The notes under the pieces: model-generated
The model's input: the letters and a program-made list of their open reading frames with translations, nothing else
Database searches by the model: none
Told to the model about the DNA's origin: nothing
Source: Mycobacterium florentinum
Lineage (GTDB): Bacteria > Actinomycetota > Actinomycetes > Mycobacteriales > Mycobacteriaceae
Direction of reading: 5' to 3'
DNA length: 64,000 bases
Assembly: GCF_010730355.1 (NCBI RefSeq)
Contig: NZ_AP022576.1
Coordinates: 3,844,001-3,908,000, forward strand
Part shown: one piece after another, positions 8,317-17,238 of the stretch
How positions within the stretch are numbered: position 1 is the first letter of the stretch
Layout of the letters: each line of letters starts with the position of its first letter
Made by a program: the position numbers and the translations under genes

Positions 8317-10290
8317 CTATGGCCGGGGCGCGGGGGCATTTCCGCGCCATTCGTAAATTCTGGCGCCGCCGTTGTCGTAGATCAGCGCCCACGACTTCGA
8401 CTTTTCCAGCGACACTAGTCCGTCGGGCACGGCGAACCCGCGAACCGTGGGCGAGCTGGTGTAGATGTACCGGATATTGAGCGCCTTGATCGCCTCGACC
8501 ACCTTCGGATCGTCAACACCCTTGCGGGCGGACAACCAGAAGATGTAGCGCTGCGGCCCCGGCCCGGTCTGCTGCGGGAAGTCGTAGTGGGTCCAGAGCG
8601 GATGCAGATCGGCCACCGCGTACATCCAGGCGGTGCCGTCGGTGTTCGCGTTGCCGATCAAGGTGTCGCGCGCGCCCGGCAGTTTCGCCAGATACGCCAT
8701 CGCCATCAGGTCGCGCTGGTCGATGATCACCGAGTCGTACTTATCGCCGAACAGCACGATGTGGCGATACAGATAGTGCCGCCCGATGAACACCGTCGAG
8801 AACACCAGCAGCACCGCGGTGGCCGAGACCCAGAAGGGTGAGGGTAGTTGCTTGAACCGGCCGGTGATTCGTTTGGCGATCGCGACCGCCAGCACGACCG
8901 CTCCGAACAAGGCGATGGCCGCCATCGGCGTCACCAGCATCGTCACCACTGAGGTGAGCCGGCGCGGATCGTTGTAGAAGAACTGACTGAACTCCTCGAT
9001 CACCGCCCCGGCCGCGTTGTGAAACGGGGCCCCCGAGTAGATCGTCGCCACGGTCAGCACCAGCCAGACCGCCACCGGCCACCAGATCCGCTTGTACAGC
9101 AGATACGCCATGCCGAGATACATCAGCACGACCAGTCCGTACTGGGTCGGAAAATCGTTGAGGTGGCGAGTGTGCAGCAGCAGCGCATCGATGACGCCCT
9201 GCTTGGCGCTCTTGAAACTGGGGAAGGCGTGCCCGGCGATGATGTCGGCCTGCCGGAGCACCCCGATGAACTGCGGCGCCAGGATCAGCCCGGTCGGCAC
9301 CGCCGTCGCGGCCAGGATTGCGGTGTCGGCGAGCCGGCCCCGCACCGGATGCCACAGCACGTCCAGCAGCCACCAGCCCAACAGGAACAAGACGACGATG
9401 AATCCGCCGGTCAGGTGTACCGACAGCACGCCGACCAGCGCCAGCACGGCCATCGGGATGCGATCGCGATGCCGCAACGTCGAGGTGGTCAACAGGAACG
9501 TCGGGATCGCGACTCCGTAGGCCGCCAGGTTGGGCATCGCGGCCACGCCGAACTCGACGTAGGGCACCGAAGTGAACGACGCCGACAGCGCGGCCGCGGT
9601 GGCCGCGATCGCGGCCGTGCGGCCCGGCGTCACCACCGGGCGCAGCAGATGCCAGGTGAGCATCGCCGCGCTGGTCGGGAACAGCCAGATCGAGGCCGCC
9701 ACCGAGCTCAGGGTGTAGCCCGTGGTCGGTGCCGCACCCGTGAGCTGGCAGAACACGGCGGTCAGGGCGTGGAACACCGAGGGGTAGTACAGCGCCTGGT
9801 GGGTCTCGACGTTGCGCAGCTCGCCCATGTGCGTGGAGGACGCCTGCCCGGTGTCGAGCATGAAGCGCACCTCGTTGGCGTGCCACACCGCATCCCAGGT
9901 GCTGGGGACGGTCTGCCAGTGGGCAGCCAGGCCCCGGTAGGCGGCCCACATGATCAGCAGCGTGCCCAGCAGCACCCCGGCCGCGACTGTCAGCGCCGGC
10001 AAGCGGGAGATCCCACGCGCCTCGGCGTCGGTGTCGCGGTAGCGGGCGAGCAGCAGCTGCAAACCCGTCGCCACCACACACACGACCGCGAGCGCCGCGA
10101 GCGCAGTCCAACCGTTCCAAGGAATTCCGAGCGCACCGTAAGGAATGATCGCCAGCGCGACGACACCGTAGGTCAGCGCCGGGCCAACTGCGACCGCGAT
10201 TGGCCACCTTAGCTGGGCGATACGCGCAACGATTGTCCCCGGAGCGATCAGCAAAAACAGTGCGAGCAGCGTTCCGATCCACAAGCCCAC
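8317..10290 (-). CDS. Polytopic membrane glycosyltransferase-like protein, Rv3779-like
   Basis: 657 residues with about ten to twelve transmembrane helices and a C-terminal extracytoplasmic tail, organised like GT-C glycosyltransferases. It matches Rv3779, which I recall being reported to affect polyprenyl-phospho-mannose synthesis and mannosylated cell-envelope glycans; the activity is less certain than the family. The GTG at 10290 (start GLWIGTLLALFLLI, the first helix) fits the M. tuberculosis N terminus. A longer frame to 10410 would overlap the divergent Rv3778c-like start and is rejected. It ends 12 nt before bpa. Confidence 0.85.
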   Translation of the reverse strand: MGLWIGTLLALFLLIAPGTIVARIAQLRWPIAVAVGPALTYGVVALAIIPYGALGIPWNGWTALAALAVVCVVATGLQLLLARYRDTDAEARGISRLPALTVAAGVLLGTLLIMWAAYRGLAAHWQTVPSTWDAVWHANEVRFMLDTGQASSTHMGELRNVETHQALYYPSVFHALTAVFCQLTGAAPTTGYTLSSVAASIWLFPTSAAMLTWHLLRPVVTPGRTAAIAATAAALSASFTSVPYVEFGVAAMPNLAAYGVAIPTFLLTTSTLRHRDRIPMAVLALVGVLSVHLTGGFIVVLFLLGWWLLDVLWHPVRGRLADTAILAATAVPTGLILAPQFIGVLRQADIIAGHAFPSFKSAKQGVIDALLLHTRHLNDFPTQYGLVVLMYLGMAYLLYKRIWWPVAVWLVLTVATIYSGAPFHNAAGAVIEEFSQFFYNDPRRLTSVVTMLVTPMAAIALFGAVVLAVAIAKRITGRFKQLPSPFWVSATAVLLVFSTVFIGRHYLYRHIVLFGDKYDSVIIDQRDLMAMAYLAKLPGARDTLIGNANTDGTAWMYAVADLHPLWTHYDFPQQTGPGPQRYIFWLSARKGVDDPKVVEAIKALNIRYIYTSSPTVRGFAVPDGLVSLEKSKSWALIYDNGGARIYEWRGNAPAPRP

Positions 10291-10408
10291 TCGACTAGTA
10301 TGGCTGGCCGGGTGACCTGGCTCGGGAAGCCACCGGCTGGCTCCAACGTCTGCGGCACCCGTTACCGTCACAATTTCGCTCAAGTGCGGAAGCTCTAAGG
10401 TGGCTGGC

Positions 10409-11605
10409 ATGGCTTATGACGTCGCCCGGGTGCGCGGACTGCATCCGTCACTGGGTGACGGATGGGTGCACTTCGACGCGCCGACGGGGATGCTGATCCC
10501 CGATTCCGTCGCGACCACGGTCTCGACGGCGTTCCGCCGCTCTAGTGCCACCACCGTGGGCGCGCACCCGTCGGCGCAGCGCAGCGCGGCCGTCCTGGAT
10601 GCGGCGCGCGCGGCCGTAGCGGATCTGTTCAACGCCGACCCGACGGCCATCGTGCTGGGCGCCGACCGCGCGATCCTGCTGTCTTCGCTCGCCGAGGCAT
10701 CGTCCTCGCGGGCCGGCCTCGGCTACGAGGTGATCGTCAGCCGCCTGGACGACGAGGCGAACATCGCCCCGTGGCTACGGGCGGCGCACCGGTATGGGGC
10801 CAAGGTGAAGTGGGCCGAGGTCGACATCGAAAACGGTGAGCTGCCGACGTGGCAGTGGGAGAGCCTGATTGGGAAGTCGACGCGGCTGGTCGCGGTCACC
10901 TCGGCGTCGGGAACGCTGGGCACGGTCACCGATCTGCGGGCGATGACCAAGCTGGTGCACGACGTCGGCGGGCTGGTGATCGTCGATCATTCCGCGGCCG
11001 CGCCCTACCGACTGCTCGACATCAAAGAGACCGAGGTCGACGTGGTGGCGGTGAACGCCCTCGCCTGGGGCGGCCCGCCGGTCGGCGCGATGGTGTTCCG
11101 CGATCGGGCGCTGATCAACTCGTTCAGCTCGGTTTCCACCGATCCCAACGCCACCGGCCCGGCCCGCCTCGAGGTGGGCGCGCATCAGTTCGGTCTGCTG
11201 GCCGGCGTCGTTGCCAGCATCGAATACCTTGCCGCGTTGGATGAGTCGGCCCGTGGCAGCCGGCGCGAGCGGCTCTCGGTTTCGATGCAATCGGCGGCCT
11301 CATATCTCAACCGGATCTTCGACTACCTGATGATCTCGTTGCGGTCGTTGCCGTTGATGATGCTGATCGGTCGCCCGGAGGTACGGATCCCGCTCGTCAG
11401 CTTCGCTTTGCAGGGCGTGCCCGCCGAGCGGGTCGTGCAACGCTTGGCGGACAACGGAATTCTGGCCGTCTCCAATGAGAGCTCACGCGTGCTGGATGCC
11501 CTGGGCGCCAACGATATTGGTGGTGCGGTGACGGTCGGGCTGGCGCATTACTCGACGATGGCCGAGGTCGATCAGCTGGTGCGTGCGCTGGCGTCGTTGG
11601 GCTAA
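10409..11605 (+). CDS. Class V aminotransferase/cysteine desulfurase-like protein without the PLP lysine, Rv3778c-like
   Basis: 398 residues with a fold-type I aminotransferase class V pattern (phosphate-binding [10 protein letters not shown], cofactor Asp in VIVDHSAAA). At the position where desulfurases have a Ser-Gly-His-Lys motif, this protein reads [14 protein letters not shown], so the Schiff-base lysine appears to be replaced by alanine. The M. tuberculosis protein, as I recall it, has a similar NAHAWGG sequence, which makes this a family trait. It is probably not a conventional desulfurase. The start is ATG 10409 with AAGG 8 nt upstream; a GTG at 10400 is less likely. Confidence 0.8.
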   Translation: MAYDVARVRGLHPSLGDGWVHFDAPTGMLIPDSVATTVSTAFRRSSATTVGAHPSAQRSAAVLDAARAAVADLFNADPTAIVLGADRAILLSSLAEASSSRAGLGYEVIVSRLDDEANIAPWLRAAHRYGAKVKWAEVDIENGELPTWQWESLIGKSTRLVAVTSASGTLGTVTDLRAMTKLVHDVGGLVIVDHSAAAPYRLLDIKETEVDVVAVNALAWGGPPVGAMVFRDRALINSFSSVSTDPNATGPARLEVGAHQFGLLAGVVASIEYLAALDESARGSRRERLSVSMQSAASYLNRIFDYLMISLRSLPLMMLIGRPEVRIPLVSFALQGVPAERVVQRLADNGILAVSNESSRVLDALGANDIGGAVTVGLAHYSTMAEVDQLVRALASLG

Positions 11606-11656
11606 CCCGGCCTCGCGTTTACGCCGCCGCCCGCCCTCGACTGTGCGGCGACGGCC

Positions 11657-11755
11657 TTGAGTGTGCGGTCACGGCGGAGACACGCCGAGAAATGCCGTCC
11701 TCCGCGCACCGTCAAAGCCACAGGCGCACACCGGAAGCCGTGAGCGCACACTCAA
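11657..11755. repeat. Intergenic inverted-repeat element with CGCACACTCAA ends
   Basis: TTGAGTGTGCG (11657-11667) and CGCACACTCAA (11745-11755) are perfect 11-bp inverted ends. Between them are a smaller inverted repeat around CGGCG/CGCCG and further GCGCAC motifs. Related CGCACACTCA motifs recur at 18.80-18.88 kb, so this looks like an interspersed intergenic repeat family. It fills the 158-nt convergent gap between the Rv3778c-like and Rv3777-like genes, where no coding sequence is apparent. Confidence 0.6.
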
Positions 11756-11763
11756 CGGCAAAG

Positions 11764-12732
11764 CTAGACGGCCAGCACGATCTTTCCGTGCACGTCGCCC
11801 GACACCAGCTTCTGATGCGCTTCGCCGGCCTGCTGAATCGGCATGCGTGCGCCGATGATCGGCCGGACCCGACCGTCGGCGATCATCGGCCACACCGACG
11901 CCGTCACCGCGGCGACGATCTCCCCCTTGCTGTTCGGACCGGTCACCGGCCGGCCCCGCAGCGTCGTGCCGATCACGCGTAAACGCTTGGGCAGCAGCTT
12001 GCCGATGTTGAGCTCGCCCTTGAGACCCCCCTGCATGCCGATGATCACCAGCTGCCCGTCGGTGGCCAGGGCGTCGAGATTGCGGTCCAGATACGAGGCG
12101 CCCATGATGTCGAAGATCACGTCGGCGCCGCCGGACTCCTGTACCCGCGCGACGAAATCCTCGTCGCGATAGTTGATGGTGATCTCGGCACCCAGGTCGC
12201 GGCAGATGTCCAGCTTGGCCGCCGAACCGGCGGTGACCGCCACCCGGGCACCCAACGCGCGCCCGACCTGAATCGCGTGGGTCCCGATGCCGCTGGCCCC
12301 GCCGTGCATCAGCAGTAGCTGGCCCTTGCTCAGGTGCGCGGTCAGCACCAGATTCGACCACACCGTGCAGGCCACCTCGGGTAGCCCCGCGGCATCCTCG
12401 AGGGTGACGCCGTCCGGAATCGGCAGCACCTGGGGGGCGGGGACAGCGACGTATTCGGCGTAGCCGCCGCCGGCCAGCAGTGCGCAAACTTCTTGTCCGA
12501 CCGACCATTCCGTGACAGCGGAGCCAACTTCGGCGATGACGCCGGATACCTCCATGCCGATGGTGTCACTGGCTCCCGGCGGCGGCGGATACTTGCCGGC
12601 GGCCTGCAGCACGTCGGCGCGGTTGACGCCGGCCGCGGTGACCTTGATCAGCACCTCGTCGGCCGCCGCGGTGACATCGGGGACGTCTTGCCAGACGAGT
12701 TGGTCGGAGGATTCGGCGACGATGGCGCGCAT
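11764..12732 (-). CDS. NADPH:quinone oxidoreductase-type MDR protein, Rv3777-like
   Basis: 322 residues of the zinc-free medium-chain dehydrogenase/reductase type (quinone oxidoreductase, PIG3-like): an N-terminal GroES-like domain (about 1-110) and a Rossmann domain with GGASGIGTHAIQ (cofactor-binding glycine motif). No structural or catalytic zinc ligands are evident. It probably reduces quinones or enones with NADPH; the physiological substrate is unknown. The ATG at 12732 gives MRAIVAES, matching Rv3777. A longer frame to 12840 runs antisense through the neighbouring tRNA and is rejected. Confidence 0.87.
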   Translation of the reverse strand: MRAIVAESSDQLVWQDVPDVTAAADEVLIKVTAAGVNRADVLQAAGKYPPPPGASDTIGMEVSGVIAEVGSAVTEWSVGQEVCALLAGGGYAEYVAVPAPQVLPIPDGVTLEDAAGLPEVACTVWSNLVLTAHLSKGQLLLMHGGASGIGTHAIQVGRALGARVAVTAGSAAKLDICRDLGAEITINYRDEDFVARVQESGGADVIFDIMGASYLDRNLDALATDGQLVIIGMQGGLKGELNIGKLLPKRLRVIGTTLRGRPVTGPNSKGEIVAAVTASVWPMIADGRVRPIIGARMPIQQAGEAHQKLVSGDVHGKIVLAV

Positions 12733-12768
12733 GCGGGCCACGGTACTAGCCCCGTTACCCTTGTCTGC

Positions 12769-12855
12769 GGTGGCGTGGCAGAGCGGCCTAATGCACTCGC
12801 CTTGAAAGCGAGAGACGGCTAAAACCGTCCGGGGGTTCAAATCCCTCCGCCACCG
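12769..12855 (+). tRNA. tRNA-Ser(UGA)
   Basis: 87 nt: acceptor arms GGTGGCG/CGCCACC with G discriminator, anticodon loop CTTGAAA (anticodon TGA, reading UCA), a long class II variable arm GACGG...CCGTC, and T arm with GGTTCAAATCC. CCA is not encoded. Flanked by the Rv3777-like gene and the tandem baeRF genes. Confidence 0.95.
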
Positions 12856-12861
12856 CAGTGT

Positions 12862-13911
12862 TCAGCGGCGACCCTGATCGGGTGTCGGCGCACAGCGAAG
12901 AATCGCGCCGATACCGTCGGCCGGGGCGAGTCGCTCGTCGGTACGAACCACCGTCGCACCCGCCGAAATCGCGAACACGGGCAGCGCCTCGTCGGCGCGC
13001 AGCGTCTTGGCGCCGGCGGCGCTTTGCGCCGGCAGTGCCGCGATGGTGGGAGCGACCGTTGTCATCCCCTCGTCGGCGGCCACCGTGGCGTCGTCGATGT
13101 TGCCGATGATCAGGGTGTCGATTGTGCCCTGACGCAGGGCAGTACAGACCGCACCGAGTCCCTCGGCGGCCAGCCCGGATCGCCGGCCCAGCTCGGCGCT
13201 GAAGCGCGCAGCCGCGGTGTCCATCGCGCCCTGCCGTTGCCACAGCAGTGTGGTGTCGATGGCGCGCTGAATCTCCTCGAAGTCATATCCGCCGCGCCGG
13301 TCCGCGATCGGCAGCGATGTCGCCCGCTTGCGAATGGATTCCGGCAGCGCCGCGAGCAGGCTCGAGCGCGCGTCGGCATCGCCAACCATGTACAGCGCGC
13401 CGAACGCCGTGTCGTGAGTGAGTTCGATGATGCGATCCGCGACCGTGCGCAATTGCTGGCCCGGCGTGTGGCGACTATCGACGGACTCGGAGAACCGCGT
13501 CGCATCGAGGTGGCTGGTAATGATGGCGCCGGTGCGGTCGGCCACTACCAGCAAGTAGTCCGAATGGGCGACGCCGAACTCGAGAATGGGGACGATATAG
13601 GGCAATTCGGAGACTCGGACAATTGGCGCCGCGGTGGGCCGGAGCAGGTATTCATTGAGGACGACGCCGCCGGCGGTGGCCACTACCGCGCGCCCGCCGC
13701 GGCCGATCGGCAAACGCAATTCCATGACGGCGTGTTCGAGTGCGGCGGTGATCGATTCGGCCGCGCCCTGCCGCTTGAGCTCTTCGTGCAGTGCGCGCCA
13801 TTTCAGCTCGAGCGCCGGGCTGGGGTCGTCGTCATCATCGGAATCCTCGAAGTAGACCGACGCGAATGGTCCGGGCGCAGCGAGCAACTCGCGGAAGCGG
13901 TCCGAATCCAT
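12862..13911 (-). CDS. baeRF-family protein, copy A (release-factor-like, Rv2629-related)
   Basis: 349 residues. It resembles the bacterial archaeo-eukaryotic release factor-like family (baeRF group 2), which includes dormancy protein Rv2629: an N-terminal region with GRGGRAVVAT and VVLNEYLL, a central domain with LLVVADRTGA, and a C-terminal segment with DTLIIGNIDDATV. These proteins may act on stalled or hibernating ribosomes, but no biochemical role is established for this copy. It lies next to tRNA-Ser(UGA) and is followed upstream by a second copy; the two share most motifs, indicating tandem duplication. Confidence 0.8.
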   Translation of the reverse strand: MDSDRFRELLAAPGPFASVYFEDSDDDDDPSPALELKWRALHEELKRQGAAESITAALEHAVMELRLPIGRGGRAVVATAGGVVLNEYLLRPTAAPIVRVSELPYIVPILEFGVAHSDYLLVVADRTGAIITSHLDATRFSESVDSRHTPGQQLRTVADRIIELTHDTAFGALYMVGDADARSSLLAALPESIRKRATSLPIADRRGGYDFEEIQRAIDTTLLWQRQGAMDTAAARFSAELGRRSGLAAEGLGAVCTALRQGTIDTLIIGNIDDATVAADEGMTTVAPTIAALPAQSAAGAKTLRADEALPVFAISAGATVVRTDERLAPADGIGAILRCAPTPDQGRR

Positions 13912-13980
13912 GCATCATTGTTGCCCGAATCGCTTGGAGGTAAAGCACATTTGCATTTGCGCGCCGTTGTGCCGTCCCGC

Positions 13981-15003
13981 CTAATACGGCGCATAGCGCA
14001 GGACGGCACCGATTCCGTCGGCGGGAGTAATGCGCTCATCCGTGCGGACCAGCGACGCCCCGACGGAAATCGCCAACAGCGGCAATGCTTCGTCGGCCCG
14101 CAGCGTCTTGGCGGGCGCGGCGCCCTGTTCCGAGAGCGCGTCGGCGCTCGGCGCGACGGTCTTCATGCCCGCGTCGGCGACTACGGTGGCGTCCTCGATC
14201 TCGCCGATGATCATCGTGTCGACCGCCCCGTTCCGCAGCGCCGAACAGACGGCGCCGAGGCCCTCGGCGGCCAGCCCGGAATTGCGGCCGATCTCGGCGT
14301 TGAAGCGCGCCGTCGCGTTATCGATCAGACTGAGCCGTCGACGCAGCAGCGTTGTGTCGACGGCTCGTTGAATCTCCTCGAAGTCGTATCCGCCGCGACC
14401 GATGCCGACCGGTAGCGATGTGGTGCGGTTTCGGAGCCCTTCCGGCAGCGCGGCCAGCAATTTCGCCCGCAACTCCCCGTCGCCCACCAGGAACACCGCT
14501 TCCAATGACCAGTCATCGACCAGTTCGCCGACGCGGTCGGCGATCGCGCACCGCAGCGGGGTATCGCTCCCGTCGACCGTCTCCGAGCGCCGGATGACCT
14601 TGTGGATGGTGATCAGGGCCCCTCGGGGATCGACCACCACCAGCAGATAGTTCGAATGCTCGAGCCCGTTTTCAAGGATGGGGACGATGTAGGGCAGCTC
14701 GGACACCCGCACGATCGGTTCTGCTGCGGCCCGCAGCAGGTACTCGTTGAGCACGACCCCGGTGGCGCCCGCGACCACCGCGCGCCCACCGCGGCGTATC
14801 GGCGGATCCAGTTCCGTCACCACGTATTCGATTTCGGCGACGACCGAATCGTCGGCTCCCTGGCGCTTCAGTTGTTCGCGCAATGCCGGCCACTGACGAC
14901 GGGCCTGTGCGGCCGCGCCATCGGCATCCGCCGCGTCCGCGAAAAACACCGAGGCGAAGGGTCCCGGTGTGGCCAGCAGTGGCCGGAAGCGGTCGGATTG
15001 CAT
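13981..15003 (-). CDS. baeRF-family protein, copy B (Rv2629-related)
   Basis: 340 residues, a clear paralogue of the neighbouring gene. Both share the start DRFR-LLA-PGPFASV, RVSELPYIVPILE, YDFEEIQRA-DTTLL, GLAAEGLGAVC and TLRADEALP, with substantial divergence between these blocks. The ATG at 15003 aligns with the start of copy A; an upstream extension to 15060 has no counterpart there. The 69-nt gap on the same strand suggests co-transcription. The two proteins could have different specificity or form a heteromer. Function is inferred from family only. Confidence 0.8.
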   Translation of the reverse strand: MQSDRFRPLLATPGPFASVFFADAADADGAAAQARRQWPALREQLKRQGADDSVVAEIEYVVTELDPPIRRGGRAVVAGATGVVLNEYLLRAAAEPIVRVSELPYIVPILENGLEHSNYLLVVVDPRGALITIHKVIRRSETVDGSDTPLRCAIADRVGELVDDWSLEAVFLVGDGELRAKLLAALPEGLRNRTTSLPVGIGRGGYDFEEIQRAVDTTLLRRRLSLIDNATARFNAEIGRNSGLAAEGLGAVCSALRNGAVDTMIIGEIEDATVVADAGMKTVAPSADALSEQGAAPAKTLRADEALPLLAISVGASLVRTDERITPADGIGAVLRYAPY

Positions 15004-15108
15004 CCTGCTTGTTTGCCCGGCGCGTCCAGATGCAAAACACTTGGACGGTTGACCAGGCACGTTCGGTGTTGTCGGTCGGTGTTCCCGCCGGGCACCGTGG
15101 TACGCGGG

Positions 15109-16365
15109 CTAAACCGTCGGGATCTGTGCCGCGATGGTGTTCATCAGCGCCGTGTGACGGCGCAGTTCCGGGTCGCGGCCGGGTTTGCCGCTGCTGATCA
15201 GTCCGGCGGCCAGGCCGCGCTCGGGGTCGGCCCAGATCGCGATGTTGCTCAAGCCCAGACTGCCGAAGGCCGCCGGTGCGTTCCGCCCGAACGGCCCCCA
15301 TCGGTTCGTGCCGAGGATGAAGCCCATACCCCAGCGCGCCGGCATCAGACCCACCGCGAAATCCGGCCGCAGCCGCCGGCATTCGGTCACCGCGCCGCGC
15401 AGCGTTTCCGCCTGCAGTACCCGCACACCATCGAGTTCGCCGTAGCGGCGCCAGATTTCGGCGAAGCGTGACATCTCGTTGGCGGTCGACACGGTGTTCG
15501 ACGACGGGATCACCGTGGTCAAGTAGAACGGGGTGTTGGTCACCGGGATCATCTCGTGCACCGTTCCGCCGATCGCCTTGCGGAATATCTGCGCGATCAC
15601 CGGCGGCAACGGCTGGCCGGTGGCATGGCTCGGCGCGACCAGGGCGAGGTCCTGCTTTGCGACGCCGAAGTTGGTCCAGCGAAAGCCCAGCGGGTCGAGG
15701 ACTTCGGTGGCCAGGATCTCGCGGATTTCCTTGCCGGTGGCCGTGAAGACGATCTCGCGGATCAGCGGGCCCCAGGTCAGTGCGTGGTACATGTGCATCA
15801 ACCCCGGCCGGTACAGCGGCCGCAAATTGCTCAGCATCTCCTGCACGTACTCGTGATCGTCGGTGCGTTTGAGGTCCGGCAGCGGCCCGGTGGGAAACGG
15901 GAGGCCGGCGCTGTGGGTCAGTACGTGCCGGATCGTGATGCGGTGCTTGCCGTGGCTGGTGAAGCCGGGCATGTATTCGCAGACCCGGTCGTCGAGGGAG
16001 AAGACACCTCGCTCGACGAGCATGTGCACCACGGTCGCGGCGATGCTCTTGGCCGCGGAGTACACGCAGAACGGGGTGTCCGTCGCGACGGGTATCTTCT
16101 CGGCGTCGGGCTCGTCGGTGGGCGCATTGCCCCAGCCGTGGCCGATCGCGCGGTTGAGCACGACGCGGCCGCGATGCCGGATGCACAACTGGATCGCCGG
16201 GTGCATGCCCGCCTGGTACCAGTGCCGGGCGGCCTGCCAGATGCGGTCGACGGCCGCGCTGTCGATTTCCGAGTGGTCCTCGTCGCCGACCGCGGTCACC
16301 GCGTCCAGGTCGGCCGGGACGCGGATCCTGCCGTCCGGGGTCATGTGCGTGGTTGTGTTCGCCAC
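15109..16365 (-). CDS. lipE: LipE, beta-lactamase-fold esterase/lipase
   Basis: About 418 residues, equivalent to Rv3775. Serine beta-lactamase/class C esterase fold with the S-x-x-K nucleophile motif SAAK (in CVYSAAKSIAATV), the Tyr motif region MYHALTWGP and a C-terminal SSGKPG block. It probably hydrolyses acyl esters; mycobacterial LipE-type proteins are annotated as lipases. The start is uncertain: GTG 16365 is used here and ATG 16344 is the alternative, neither with a strong ribosome site. It lies 25 nt downstream of echA21 on the same strand. Confidence 0.88.
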   Translation of the reverse strand: MANTTTHMTPDGRIRVPADLDAVTAVGDEDHSEIDSAAVDRIWQAARHWYQAGMHPAIQLCIRHRGRVVLNRAIGHGWGNAPTDEPDAEKIPVATDTPFCVYSAAKSIAATVVHMLVERGVFSLDDRVCEYMPGFTSHGKHRITIRHVLTHSAGLPFPTGPLPDLKRTDDHEYVQEMLSNLRPLYRPGLMHMYHALTWGPLIREIVFTATGKEIREILATEVLDPLGFRWTNFGVAKQDLALVAPSHATGQPLPPVIAQIFRKAIGGTVHEMIPVTNTPFYLTTVIPSSNTVSTANEMSRFAEIWRRYGELDGVRVLQAETLRGAVTECRRLRPDFAVGLMPARWGMGFILGTNRWGPFGRNAPAAFGSLGLSNIAIWADPERGLAAGLISSGKPGRDPELRRHTALMNTIAAQIPTV

Positions 16366-16390
16366 CCCAGCGAGGGTACGTGGCGCCCGG

Positions 16391-17215
16391 CTACTCCCCG
16401 GTGAACTGCGGCGGACGCTTGGCGAACGTGGCCGAGATGCCCTCGGTGAGGTCTTTGGAGGGCAGGAATGCGGCGTTCCAGGCGGCGACATAGCGCAGGC
16501 TTTCCGAGACGGCGGCGATGCGCTGCTGGTCCAGTACGTCCTTGATGCCGTGCACCGTCAGCGGCGGGTTGGCGGCGATCTCGGCGGCGGTGGCGTGAGC
16601 GGCGGCCAGCGTGGCATCGGCGTCGTCGTACACGTCGTTGACCAGGCCGATCTTCTCGGCCCGGGCGGCGCCGATGTCCTTGCCCGTCAGCGCCAGCTCG
16701 CGCAGGTGGCCGTCGTTGAGGATCAGCGGCAGGCGGGCCAGGCTGCCGACGTCGGCGACGATGGCCAGTCGGACCTCACGCACCGAGAACTTGGCGTCGG
16801 CGCTCGCGTAGCGGATGTCGACCGCGGAGATCAGGTCGACGCCGCCGCCGATGCACCAGCCGTGCACCGCGGCGATCGTCGGGGTCCGGCAGTCGGCGAC
16901 CGCGGTGATCGCGCCCTGCATGCGCTTGATCTCGGCGTGGAAATGCGCGCGCGGACCGGCCAGCGCGTCGCCGGCCAGCAGCGGGGTAAAGGTGCCGCCC
17001 ATCGCGGGCACGTCCAGGCCGTAGCTGAAGTTCTTGCCGGAACCGGTGATGACGATGGCCCGCACCTCGGGGTCGGCATCCAGGGCTCCGAACAGCTCGG
17101 GCAACTCCGACCAGAAGGCGGGCCCCATCGCGTTGCCCTTGCCCGGCCCGATCAGCGTCACCTGCGCAACGTGATCTCTGATCTCGACGGTGACGGATTC
17201 GTATGTATCGCCCAT
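16391..17215 (-). CDS. echA21: EchA21, crotonase-family protein, probable dienoyl-CoA isomerase type
   Basis: 274 residues, the same length as Rv3774. Crotonase fold with CoA/oxyanion-hole segments FSYGLDVPAM (about 63-72) and HGWCIGGGVDL (about 118-128). The active-site block FSVREVRLAIVADVGSLARL matches the delta3,5-delta2,4-dienoyl-CoA isomerase (ECH1) pattern, with acidic residues Glu147 and Asp155, so isomerase activity is more likely than simple hydration. It probably acts in beta-oxidation of unsaturated acyl-CoAs. The ATG at 17215 matches the M. tuberculosis start. Upstream of lipE, divergent from the Rv3773c-like gene. Confidence 0.88.
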   Translation of the reverse strand: MGDTYESVTVEIRDHVAQVTLIGPGKGNAMGPAFWSELPELFGALDADPEVRAIVITGSGKNFSYGLDVPAMGGTFTPLLAGDALAGPRAHFHAEIKRMQGAITAVADCRTPTIAAVHGWCIGGGVDLISAVDIRYASADAKFSVREVRLAIVADVGSLARLPLILNDGHLRELALTGKDIGAARAEKIGLVNDVYDDADATLAAAHATAAEIAANPPLTVHGIKDVLDQQRIAAVSESLRYVAAWNAAFLPSKDLTEGISATFAKRPPQFTGE

Positions 17216-17238
17216 GTCGAGACCGTAGCGTGGCGAAT

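Noticed and set aside
8741..10282. 513-residue minus-strand open frame
   Set aside because: Same strand but wrong frame within the Rv3779-like gene, without domain content.
10291..10410. N-terminal extension of the Rv3779-like gene to 10410
   Set aside because: It would overlap the divergent Rv3778c-like start, and the added residues do not match the M. tuberculosis protein.
13024..14415. 463-residue plus-strand open frame
   Set aside because: Antisense to the tandem baeRF genes and spans both; codon composition is a shadow of them.
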